Positions 52,518 to 60,250 of a stretch of 63,613 nucleotides of DNA are shown here, one piece after another. Numbering within the stretch: the stretch's first letter is position 1; each line of letters opens with the position of its first letter. The notes under the pieces were generated by a model, which worked only from the letters and a program-made list of their open reading frames with translations, had not been told where the DNA came from and made no database searches. A program made the translations under genes and the position numbers. This DNA is from Pseudomonadota bacterium (GTDB lineage Bacteria; Pseudomonadota; Gammaproteobacteria; Burkholderiales; Burkholderiaceae_C): contig JAKOZT010000122.1 in NCBI GenBank assembly GCA_029779845.1, positions 1 through 63,613 of the forward strand. The letters are read 5' to 3'.

Positions 52518-54059
52518 ATGGCCGACAAACTGATCATCTTCGACACCACCTTGCGCGACGGCGAACAATCGCCCGGCGCTTCGATGACGCGCGACGAGAA
52601 GCTGCGCATCGCGCGCCAGCTCGAGCGGCTGCGCGTCGACGTGATCGAGGCCGGCTTCGCGGCCTCGTCGAATGGCGACTTCGAGGCGGTCAAGTCGATC
52701 GCCGACCACATCAGGGAGTCGACGGTGTGCTCGCTGGCGCGCGCCAACGACCGCGACATCGCGCGCGCCGCCGAGGCCTTGAAGGGCGCGTCGCGCGCGC
52801 GCATCCACACCTTCATCGCCACCAGCGCGCTGCACATGGAGAAGAAGCTGCGCATGACGCCCGAGCAGGTGTTCGAGCAGGCCAGGCTGGCGGTGCGCTT
52901 CGCGCGCAACCTGTGCGCCGACATCGAGTTCTCGCCCGAAGACGGCTACCGCTCCGATCCCGACTTCCTGTGTCGCGTGCTCGAAGCGGTGATCGCCGAG
53001 GGCGCCACCACCATCAACGTGCCCGACACGGTGGGCTACGCGGTGCCCGAGCTGTACGGCAGCTTCATCCGCCAGCTGCGCGAGCGCGTGCCGAATTCCG
53101 ACAAGGCGATCTGGTCGGTGCACTGCCACAACGACCTCGGCATGGCGGTGGCCAACTCGCTGGCGGGCGTCAAGCTCGGCGGCGCGCGCCAGGTGGAGTG
53201 CACGATCAACGGCCTGGGCGAGCGCGCCGGCAACTGCTCGCTCGAAGAGGTGGTGATGGCGGTGAAGACGCGCCGCGACTACTTCGGCCTGGAGGTCGGC
53301 ATCGACACCACGCAGATCGTGCCGGCTTCGCGCATGGTGGCACAGACCACCGGCTTCGTCGTGCAGCCGAACAAGGCGGTGGTGGGAGCGAACGCCTTCG
53401 CGCACGCCTCGGGCATCCACCAGGACGGCGTGCTGAAGGCGCGCGACACCTACGAGATCATGCGCGCCGAAGACGTGGGCTGGGCCGCCAACAAGATCGT
53501 TCTCGGCAAGCTGTCGGGCCGCAACGCCTTCAAGCAGCGCCTGCAGGAGCTGGGCATCGAGATGGAGTCGGAGGCCGAGATCAACGCCGCCTTCGCCAAG
53601 TTCAAGGAGCTGGCGGACCGCAAGAGCGACATCTTCGACGAGGACATCGTCGCGCTGGTGATGGACGAATCGGTCACCGCCGAGAGCGAGCATTACCGGC
53701 TGCTCTCGCTGGCGCAGCGCTCCGAGACCGGCGAGCGTCCGCATGCGACGGTGGCGTTCTCCGCCGGTAGCACCGAGCTGCACGCCGAGAGCGACGGCAA
53801 CGGCCCGGTCGACGCGAGCCTCAAGGCGATCGAGTCGAAGCTGAAGACTGGCGCCGAGATGCTGCTCTATTCGGTCAATGCGATCACCTCGGGCAGCACA
53901 GAATCGCAGGGCGAGGTGACGGTTCGGCTGCAGCACGGCGGGCGTGTGGTCAACGGCGTGGGGGCTGATCCGGACATCGTCGTGGCGTCGGCAAAAGCCT
54001 ATTTGTCGGCGTTGAACAAGCTGCACAGCAAGATCGAGCGCGTGGCCGCGCAGGGTTGA
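52518..54059 (+). CDS. leuA: 2-isopropylmalate synthase, type 1
   Basis: 513 residues, the E. coli-type Leu[36 protein letters not shown], metal-binding [48 protein letters not shown], and a C-terminal regulatory domain from about residue 390. It follows the type 2 enzyme by 29 bp on the same strand, so both are probably made from the leu-attenuated transcript. Having both forms in tandem is unusual. Citramalate or homocitrate synthase activity cannot be excluded for one of the pair. Confidence 0.92.
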   Translation: MADKLIIFDTTLRDGEQSPGASMTRDEKLRIARQLERLRVDVIEAGFAASSNGDFEAVKSIADHIRESTVCSLARANDRDIARAAEALKGASRARIHTFIATSALHMEKKLRMTPEQVFEQARLAVRFARNLCADIEFSPEDGYRSDPDFLCRVLEAVIAEGATTINVPDTVGYAVPELYGSFIRQLRERVPNSDKAIWSVHCHNDLGMAVANSLAGVKLGGARQVECTINGLGERAGNCSLEEVVMAVKTRRDYFGLEVGIDTTQIVPASRMVAQTTGFVVQPNKAVVGANAFAHASGIHQDGVLKARDTYEIMRAEDVGWAANKIVLGKLSGRNAFKQRLQELGIEMESEAEINAAFAKFKELADRKSDIFDEDIVALVMDESVTAESEHYRLLSLAQRSETGERPHATVAFSAGSTELHAESDGNGPVDASLKAIESKLKTGAEMLLYSVNAITSGSTESQGEVTVRLQHGGRVVNGVGADPDIVVASAKAYLSALNKLHSKIERVAAQG

Positions 54060-54108
54060 CACCTGCCAAATTGGTCACACTCCTGACAGTCCGAGGACTG
54101 ACTTGAGG

Positions 54109-54145
54109 AAAAGCGCGTAACGTCATGATCTTGCGCGCTTTTTTC
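54109..54145 (+). terminator. Rho-independent terminator after the second leuA
   Basis: AAAAGCGCG (54109-54117) pairs with CGCGCTTTT (54134-54142), 16-nt loop, T6 in total. A second small hairpin, CAGTC / GACTG, lies just upstream at 54087-54100. Confidence 0.85.
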
Positions 54146-54188
54146 AGATCACATAGACTCGGCGCAAAGTCGAGCCAAAAGGACTGTC

Positions 54189-55235
54189 GTGGGATTGATC
54201 AACCGAGTTGTCGCGACGGTGGCCGCGGCCCTGCTGGCGGCCATCGCCCTGACGGTGTCGCCGCCCGCCGAGGCGGCGCAAAAGCAGGTGCGCAAGAAGG
54301 CCGCCGCGTCGCAGAAGGCCACGAAATCGTCGGCCAAGGCCGCCGCGCCCAAGCAGCGCCGCGGCGCCGCCAAGCGCGTCGCGCGCGTGGTGCCCGAGCG
54401 TCCTTCGTTCGGCCAGCTCGCCGGCTTGCGCAACACCGATGACGAGCTCGACCTGAAGTCCAGCGTCGCGCTGGTGCTCGACCAGGACACCAACGAGGTG
54501 CTGGTCTCGAAGAACCCCGATGCGGTGCTGCCGATCGCCTCGATCACCAAGCTGATGACCGCGCTGGTGGTCGCCGAAGCGCGCCTGCCGCTGGACGAGA
54601 CGCTGACGATCTCGCAGGAAGACGTCGACACCGAGAAGGGCAGCCGCTCGCGCCTGCGTGTCGGCACGCAGCTCACGCGCGAGGAGATGCTGCACCTGGC
54701 GCTGATGTCCTCCGAGAACCGCGCCGCGCATGCGCTCGGGCGCAGCTATCCGGGCGGGCTCGCCGCCTTCGTCTCGGCGATGAACGCCAAGGCGCAGCTG
54801 CTGGGCATGGGCGACACGCACTACGTCGAGCCGACCGGGCTGTCGAGCCGCAACCAGTCGAGCGCCAAGGATCTGGCCACGCTGGTGAAGGCGGCCTACG
54901 GCCACCAGATCATCCGCGAGCTGTCGACCTCGCCCGAATACAGCGTGGCGGTGGGCGCGCGCGAGATGCAGTTCCGCACCACCAACGCGCTGGTGCGCAA
55001 CCCGACCTGGGAGATCGGCCTGCAGAAGACCGGCTACATCTCGGAAGCCGGCCGCTGCCTGGTGATGCAGGCCAAGCTGGCCGGGCGCCAGCTGATCATG
55101 GTGTTCCTCGACTCGGCCGGCAAGTATTCGCGCCTGGGCGATGCCGAGCGCGTGCGCCGCTGGCTCGGCGAGCTGGGCCACGGCGCGCCGGCGGCCACCT
55201 CCAGCGCCGCCGCGCTGATCGAGCCGGCGTCCTGA
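54189..55235 (+). CDS. D-alanyl-D-alanine endopeptidase/carboxypeptidase, S11 family (PBP7-like)
   Basis: 348 residues, GTG start at 54189. Signal peptide to about residue 30 (SPPAEAA), then a Lys/Ala-rich linker. The S11 triad motifs are intact: SITK (Ser-x-x-Lys, about residue 117), SSEN (about 175) and KTG (about 279). Periplasmic enzyme trimming peptidoglycan peptides. It resembles PBP7 (pbpG) more than DacA in size and linker. It ends 19 bp before the convergent iclR gene. Confidence 0.9.
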   Translation: MGLINRVVATVAAALLAAIALTVSPPAEAAQKQVRKKAAASQKATKSSAKAAAPKQRRGAAKRVARVVPERPSFGQLAGLRNTDDELDLKSSVALVLDQDTNEVLVSKNPDAVLPIASITKLMTALVVAEARLPLDETLTISQEDVDTEKGSRSRLRVGTQLTREEMLHLALMSSENRAAHALGRSYPGGLAAFVSAMNAKAQLLGMGDTHYVEPTGLSSRNQSSAKDLATLVKAAYGHQIIRELSTSPEYSVAVGAREMQFRTTNALVRNPTWEIGLQKTGYISEAGRCLVMQAKLAGRQLIMVFLDSAGKYSRLGDAERVRRWLGELGHGAPAATSSAAALIEPAS

Positions 55236-55237
55236 GC

Positions 55238-55253
55238 GCCGCGCTTGCGCGGC
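55238..55253. terminator. Possible hairpin between convergent peptidase and iclR genes
   Basis: GCCGCG and CGCGGC with a CTTG loop fill the 19-bp gap between the two stop codons. No T-run on either side, so terminator function is doubtful. Confidence 0.3.
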
Positions 55254-55254
55254 C

Positions 55255-56022
55255 TCAGCCGCGGTAGCCGAGCGCGGCGGAGATCTGCGCCGCCGTCGCC
55301 TTCAGGCGCTCCAGCCAGGACTCCTCCAGCCGGTCGGCCGGCGCTGAGATCGACAGGCCGGCCACCAGGTGGCCCTGGTCGTCGCGGATGCCGGCGGCCA
55401 TGCAGCGCACGCCCAGCTCCAGCTCCTAGTCGTCGCGCGCGGTGCCAAGCTGGTTGACGCGCGTCAGCTCGCGCTCCAGCGCCGGCAGCTCGGTGATGCT
55501 GTTGCGCGTGTGGCCGGCCAACCCGGTGCGCGTGGCGTAGGCGCGCACGCGCTGCGGGTCGTCGTTGGCGAGGAAGAGCTTGCCCACCGAAGTGAGATGC
55601 AGCGGCGCGCGGCCGCCGATCGCGCGCACCACCTGCATGCCCGAGCGCTCGCTGTAGGCGCGCTCGATGTAGACGATCTCGTCGCCCTGGCGCATCGACA
55701 GGTTCACCGGCTGGTGCGTCAGCTTGTGCAACTCGCGCATCGGCGCCAGCGCGGCGTCGCGCACGTCCAGGCGCGCTTTCACCAAATTGCCCAGCTCCAG
55801 CAGGCGCATGCCGAGGCGGTAGCTGCCGGCCTCGGGGCGGTCGACGAAGCGGCCGATCGTCAGGTCGTTGAGGATGCGGTGCGCGGTGGACGGATGCAGG
55901 CCGGAGCGCTCGGCGATCACCTTCAGCGACACCGGATCGGGGAACGAGGCCAGCACTTCCAGCAGGTCGAAGGCCCGCTCGAGAACCTGGATGGTGGGCT
56001 TCTTGGCTTCGGTGTTCGGCAT
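55255..56022 (-). pseudogene. IclR-family transcriptional regulator gene with one premature stop codon
   Basis: From ATG 56022 the frame encodes the IclR winged helix (TIQVLERAFDLLEVLASFPD; SGLHPSTAHRILNDLTIGRF) and most of the ligand domain, then a TAG at 55426-55428 (codon 199). The same frame continues intact to a TGA at 55255, giving ELELGVRCMAAGIRDDQGHL and onward, for a total of 255 codons, the usual IclR length. GAG-to-TAG, one G-to-T change on the coding strand, explains the stop. The lost part closes the effector-binding pocket, so a 198-residue product is unlikely to be fully functional. The target is unknown. Confidence 0.87.
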
Positions 56023-56077
56023 GCGCGGGATTCTCGCTCATCCTCGGCGAGTTTTTGCATGGCGAAAGCGCGGCGGG

Positions 56078-57340
56078 CTATCCGGAAATGGCTGCGACGG
56101 CTTCGATCGCGCTGCGCACCGCGCCTTCGAGCGTGGCCGGGTAGGGGCCTGCCACGTGGTCGCCCGCCGCGACGAGGCGGGGGGCGATGTGCAGCGGCGG
56201 GCGTTGCAAGCCCGGCACGCAGCGGAAGGTGGCGCGTTTTTCGGTGATCAGCTGCACGGGGCGCAATTCGCCGCGCAGCAGCGTGCCGAGCGCGGCGCGG
56301 GCTTGCGCCAGCGTGGCGGCCAGCGTCGCTTCGCGGCCGGCATCGACCCAGGGCTGCGCGCCGCTGATCACGAAGGCCAGCAGCCCGGGCGGGCCGCCGA
56401 GCTGGCCGCGGTCGAAGACGAACTGCGCGGGTGCCTGCGGCAGCGCGAGCATCGGTTCGGGCAGGCGTGTATCGCCGGCCTGGAGGTAGACGGTCACGAT
56501 CGGTTCGTAGCGCAGCGCCGCCGCGCGTGCCGACCATGCGGGGTTGATCGCCGCGCTCAGGCGCGCCGCCTCGCCGGGCGGTGTGGCGAGCACGACGGCA
56601 TCGAAGCGTTCATCGTCAACCAGCCAGCCGTCGCCTGCGCGCTCGATCGCCTGCACGCGCGTCGAGAGGCGCAGCGCGACGCCGCGTGCGCCCAGCCAGG
56701 CCAGCGCCGGCGCGGGGAAGAGATCGCCCAGGCTGGCGCGCGGCAGCAGCAGGTCGGCCGAGCCGGGGCCGCTGAAGAGCGCATCGTGCAGCACGCGCAG
56801 GAACACCGCGGCGCTCGCCTCGCCGGCCGGCGTGTTGAGCGCGGCCACGCACAGCGGCTCGACCAGATCGCGCCGGATCGCGGCCGGCAGCGTGCGCGTC
56901 AGCTCGGCGACCGTCAGCGCCGCATCGCAGCGAAAGCCGCGCAGCGCCCAGCCGCCGGCGGCGCGCAGCAGCGCGATGCGCTCGCCGATGCGCCAGCCCT
57001 CGCGCCGCCACACGCCGCGTGCGAAGGCGAGCAGCGGCGGCCCGCTCGGCAGGTGCAGGCCGCGCCCGTCGGGCTCGCTCAGGCGCAGCGGCGTGCGCAG
57101 CAGCACGGTCTCGGCATCGACGCCGACTTCGCGCATCAGCCGCAGCGTCTGCGCGTAGGCGCCGATCAGGATGTGCTGGCCGTTGTCGAGCGCGAACCCC
57201 TCGTGATCCACCTCGCGTGCGCGCCCGCCGGGGCGCTCGGCCATCTCGCAGAGCGTCACCGCATGCCCGGCGCGCACGGCCTCGACCGCCGCCGCGAGCC
57301 CGGCCCAGCCCGCGCCGATCACCGCGACCGACACGCTCAC
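56078..57340 (-). CDS. hpnE: Hydroxysqualene dehydroxylase (HpnE)
   Basis: 420 residues from GTG 57340, whose G is the last base of the hpnD stop. N-terminal FAD loop VAVIGAGWAGLAAAVEAVRA, then PGGRAREVDHEGFALDNGQH and a C-terminal FAD motif VAAGDHVAGPYPATLEGAV. It is a member of the amine-oxidase/phytoene-desaturase-like fold. HpnE reduces hydroxysqualene to squalene after HpnC and HpnD act; together they are a three-enzyme route to squalene for hopanoids. No squalene-hopene cyclase is in the window. Confidence 0.9.
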   Translation of the reverse strand: MSVSVAVIGAGWAGLAAAVEAVRAGHAVTLCEMAERPGGRAREVDHEGFALDNGQHILIGAYAQTLRLMREVGVDAETVLLRTPLRLSEPDGRGLHLPSGPPLLAFARGVWRREGWRIGERIALLRAAGGWALRGFRCDAALTVAELTRTLPAAIRRDLVEPLCVAALNTPAGEASAAVFLRVLHDALFSGPGSADLLLPRASLGDLFPAPALAWLGARGVALRLSTRVQAIERAGDGWLVDDERFDAVVLATPPGEAARLSAAINPAWSARAAALRYEPIVTVYLQAGDTRLPEPMLALPQAPAQFVFDRGQLGGPPGLLAFVISGAQPWVDAGREATLAATLAQARAALGTLLRGELRPVQLITEKRATFRCVPGLQRPPLHIAPRLVAAGDHVAGPYPATLEGAVRSAIEAVAAISG

Positions 57341-58179
57341 TAGCGGCCCCGCCAGTGCGTGCGCATCGCGATCCAGAGCTTGCGGATCGGCGTCAGCGAG
57401 GTGCGCTGGTGCAGCACCTGGAAGCCGTCGGCCTCGATCTCGGCGAGCAGCGTGCGGTAGATGTTGGCCATCATCAGCCCGGGCTTCTGCGGCTCGCGGT
57501 CGGCCTCGGGCAGCAGCGCCAGCGCCTCGTCGTAGCAGCGCTGCGCGCGCTCGGCCTGGAAGCGCATCAGCGCGATGAAGCGATCGCTGTAGCTGCGCGA
57601 GAGGATCTCCTGCGCTTTCACGTCGAACTGCTTCAGCTCGCTCACCGGCAGGTAGATGCGGCCGCGCCGCGCGTCGTCGCCGACGTCGCGGATGATGTTG
57701 GTCAGCTGCATCGCCAGGCCGAGCTGGTGCGCGTAGGCGATGGTGGCTTCGCTGCTGCGCCCGAAGATGTTGGCCGCGACCTCGCCGACCACGCCGGCGA
57801 CCAGATGGCAGTAGCGCGCCAGGCCGGCGAAGTCGAGGTAGCGAGATTGCTCCAGATCCATCTGGCAGCCTTCGATCACCGCCTGCAGGTGCTCGGCGCG
57901 GATGCCGTAGTTGGCCGCGATCGGTTGCAGCGCCTGCATCACCGGGTGCGTGGGATGCCCCGCGAAGGCGGCCTCGACCTCGCCGCGCCACCACGCCAGC
58001 TTGGTGGCGGCGACGCCGGGGTCGTGCACCTCGTCGACCACGTCGTCGATCTCGCGGCAGAAGGCGTAGAAGGCGGTGATCGCGGCGCGCCGCGGCGGCG
58101 GCAGGAACAGGAAGGCGTAATAGAAGCTCGAGCCGCTTTTCGCCGCCTTTTCCTGCACGTACTGCTGGGGCGTCGTCAT
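57340..58179 (-). CDS. hpnD: Presqualene diphosphate synthase (HpnD)
   Basis: 279 residues. Squalene/phytoene synthase fold: FYAFCREIDDVVDEV (first Asp-rich motif) and QLTNIIRDVGDDARRGRIYLP (second Asp-rich motif with the RIYLP tail). Joins two farnesyl diphosphates head to head. It starts within the hpnC stop (ATGA) and ends on the hpnE start, so the trio is one operon. Confidence 0.93.
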   Translation of the reverse strand: MTTPQQYVQEKAAKSGSSFYYAFLFLPPPRRAAITAFYAFCREIDDVVDEVHDPGVAATKLAWWRGEVEAAFAGHPTHPVMQALQPIAANYGIRAEHLQAVIEGCQMDLEQSRYLDFAGLARYCHLVAGVVGEVAANIFGRSSEATIAYAHQLGLAMQLTNIIRDVGDDARRGRIYLPVSELKQFDVKAQEILSRSYSDRFIALMRFQAERAQRCYDEALALLPEADREPQKPGLMMANIYRTLLAEIEADGFQVLHQRTSLTPIRKLWIAMRTHWRGR

Positions 58180-59030
58180 GCGGCGCTCCCGGCCAGTGCG
58201 GCGGGCGCAGGGCGCATGCGCAGCGCTCGCCACAGCATCACGGGGGCGTCGAGCGCGCGCAGCGTCGGGCGTTCGCGCAGCGTGGCGAAGCCGAGCGCTT
58301 CGATCTTGTCGAGGATGCGCAGCCCGCCTTGCACGACGAGGCGCAGTTCCCAGCCGGCGCGGCCGCTCACGCGGTGCACCAGCGGGGCGCCTTCGAGCAT
58401 CAGCGTGCGCGCCCAGTCGCATTCGTCCTGCACCAGCGCGCGCACCTGCGGCGAGTCGCAGCGGGCCAGCAGCGCATCGGTTTCGACGCCGTGGCGGCGG
58501 CAATCGGCTTCGGGAAGGTAGAGCCGGCCGCGCGCGGTGTCGACGCCGAGGTCCTGCCAGAAGTTGATCAGCTGCAGCGCGCTGCAGATCGCGTCGGAGC
58601 GGCGCAGCGAGGCTTCGTCGCCGACGCCGTACAGGTGCAGCAGCAGCCGGCCGACCGGGTTGGCGGAGCGGCGGCAGTAGTCGAGCAGTTCGGCGCGGTC
58701 GGCATAACGATGTTGGACCACGTCCTGCGCGAAGGCATCGAGCAGGTCGTGCAGCAACGGGGGCGGAAGACGATGTTCGCGCAGCGCGTGCGCCAGCGGC
58801 TCGAACACCTGCGGCCAGCGCGCCGATGCCGCGGCACCGGCCGACACGGATTGCAGATCCGCGCGGTAGTCGGCCAGATCCGCCAGCCGCTGCGCCGGGG
58901 CGGCATCGCCTTCGTCGGCGATGTCGTCGGCCGTGCGGGCAAACCGGTAGATCGCCGCAATCGGCGCGCGCAATCCGGCCGGGCACAGCCAGGAGGCCAC
59001 GGGGAAGTTTTCGTAGTGGTCGACGCTCAC
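58176..59030 (-). CDS. hpnC: Hydroxysqualene synthase (HpnC)
   Basis: 284 residues from GTG 59030, giving the family start SVDHYENFPVASWLCP. FARTADDIADEGD is the first Asp-rich motif and LINFWQDLGVDTARGRLYLP the second; the DLGVDxxRGRxYLP form separates HpnC from HpnD. Converts presqualene diphosphate to hydroxysqualene. First gene of the hpnCDE operon, divergent from the efflux genes. Confidence 0.92.
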   Translation of the reverse strand: MSVDHYENFPVASWLCPAGLRAPIAAIYRFARTADDIADEGDAAPAQRLADLADYRADLQSVSAGAAASARWPQVFEPLAHALREHRLPPPLLHDLLDAFAQDVVQHRYADRAELLDYCRRSANPVGRLLLHLYGVGDEASLRRSDAICSALQLINFWQDLGVDTARGRLYLPEADCRRHGVETDALLARCDSPQVRALVQDECDWARTLMLEGAPLVHRVSGRAGWELRLVVQGGLRILDKIEALGFATLRERPTLRALDAPVMLWRALRMRPAPAALAGSAA

Positions 59031-59056
59031 GGCCGCGATTGTCCACGCCGCGCCGT

Positions 59057-59085
59057 TTGACAGAGCGCAAACCGGCCAATACATT
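59057..59085 (+). promoter_or_regulatory. Sigma-70 promoter of the RND efflux operon
   Basis: TTGACA (59057-59062), a 17-bp spacer and TACATT (59080-59085). The -35 box is a perfect match to consensus, the best promoter in the window. The palindrome at 59086 begins at once after the -10 box. Confidence 0.8.
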
Positions 59086-59099
59086 ACTGACCAGTCAGT
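59086..59099. promoter_or_regulatory. TetR-type operator at the efflux promoter start site
   Basis: ACTGAC-CA-GTCAGT, a perfect 6+6 palindrome covering the expected transcription start, followed by a further CAGT half-site. Symmetric operators placed over the start of hlyD/RND operons are usual for TetR-family repressors. No tetR gene is next to this operon. Confidence 0.65.
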
Positions 59100-59113
59100 C
59101 AGTTAGGAAATCC

Positions 59114-60250
59114 ATGAAAGCGCTGCATCTGCTCGTGCTCGCCGGCGTCGCGGCGCTGACGGCCTGCTCCAAGCCCGAGCCCACGCCGCCGCCGGTGCGC
59201 GCGGTGCGCACGGTGACGGTGGCGCCGCAGTCGGCCGGCGGCGTGCAGGAATATGCCGGCGAGGTGCGCGCGCGCACCGAGTCGCGCCTGGGCTTCCGTG
59301 TCGGCGGCAAGATCGTGCGGCGCGATGCCGATCTGGGCGACAGCGTGAAAGCCGGCCAGCGGCTGGCGCAGCTCGATCCGCAGGATCTGCGGCTGGGGCA
59401 GGAGGCGGCGAGGGCGGCGCTGTCGGCCGCGCAGGTGAACCACGATCAGGCGGCCGCCGACTTCCGCCGCTTCAAGGAGCTGCGTGACCAAGGCTTCATC
59501 AGCTCGGCCGAGCTGGAGCGCCGCGAGACCGCCTTGAAAGCGGCTGCCGCCCAGCTCGAACAGGCCCGCGCGCAAAGCAGCGTGCAAGGCAATCAAGCGG
59601 CCTATACCGCCCTGACCGCCGACGCCAGCGGCGTCGTCACCGCCGTCGAAGCCGAACCCGGCATGGTGATCGCCGCCGGCACGCCGGTGCTGCGCCTCGC
59701 GCACGACGGCCCGCGCGACGTGGTGTTCTCGGTGCCGGAAGACAAGGTCGCCTTGATCCGCCAGCTCGCCGGCGAATCCGGCCGCTTCAGCGTCACGCTG
59801 TGGGGCGATGCGGCCGCGCCACTGCCGGCGACGATCCGCGAGATCTCGGCCGCGGCCGACCCGGTGACGCGCACCTTCCTCGTCAAGGCCGATGTCGGCA
59901 AGGCCGCGGTCAAGCTCGGCCAGACCGCCACGGTGCGCGTCGTGCTGCCGCAGACCGCCGGCGTGACCAAGCTGCCGCTGACCGCCCTGAAGGAAGAGCA
60001 GGGTCGCTCGATCGTGTGGCTGGTCGACCGCGACAGCATGACGGTGCGCGCGCAGCCCGTGCAGGTGGCCGGCGCCGACGGCAACGAGGCGGTGATCACC
60101 GCCGGCCTGCAACCCGGCCAGGTGGTGGTGACGGCCGGCGTGCACGTGTTGAACCCGGGGCAGACGGTGAAGTTCTACGTCGAGCCCGGCGCGGCCGCGA
60201 GCGCCGCCGCATCGGCCGCCGCCAGCGCCGCGCGAGTGAGCATCAAGTGA
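59114..60250 (+). CDS. RND efflux periplasmic adaptor (membrane fusion protein), lipoprotein
   Basis: 378 residues. Lipobox LTAC with Cys about residue 18 anchors it to the inner membrane. Barrel-sandwich/lipoyl halves around LGFRVGGKIVRRDADLGDSV and ASGVVTAVEAEPGMVIAAG flank a coiled-coil hairpin (about residues 95-165), followed by beta-barrel and membrane-proximal domains. The tail is Ala/Ser-rich. Links the RND pump to an outer-membrane channel; no tolC homologue is in the window. Confidence 0.93.
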   Translation: MKALHLLVLAGVAALTACSKPEPTPPPVRAVRTVTVAPQSAGGVQEYAGEVRARTESRLGFRVGGKIVRRDADLGDSVKAGQRLAQLDPQDLRLGQEAARAALSAAQVNHDQAAADFRRFKELRDQGFISSAELERRETALKAAAAQLEQARAQSSVQGNQAAYTALTADASGVVTAVEAEPGMVIAAGTPVLRLAHDGPRDVVFSVPEDKVALIRQLAGESGRFSVTLWGDAAAPLPATIREISAAADPVTRTFLVKADVGKAAVKLGQTATVRVVLPQTAGVTKLPLTALKEEQGRSIVWLVDRDSMTVRAQPVQVAGADGNEAVITAGLQPGQVVVTAGVHVLNPGQTVKFYVEPGAAASAAASAAASAARVSIK

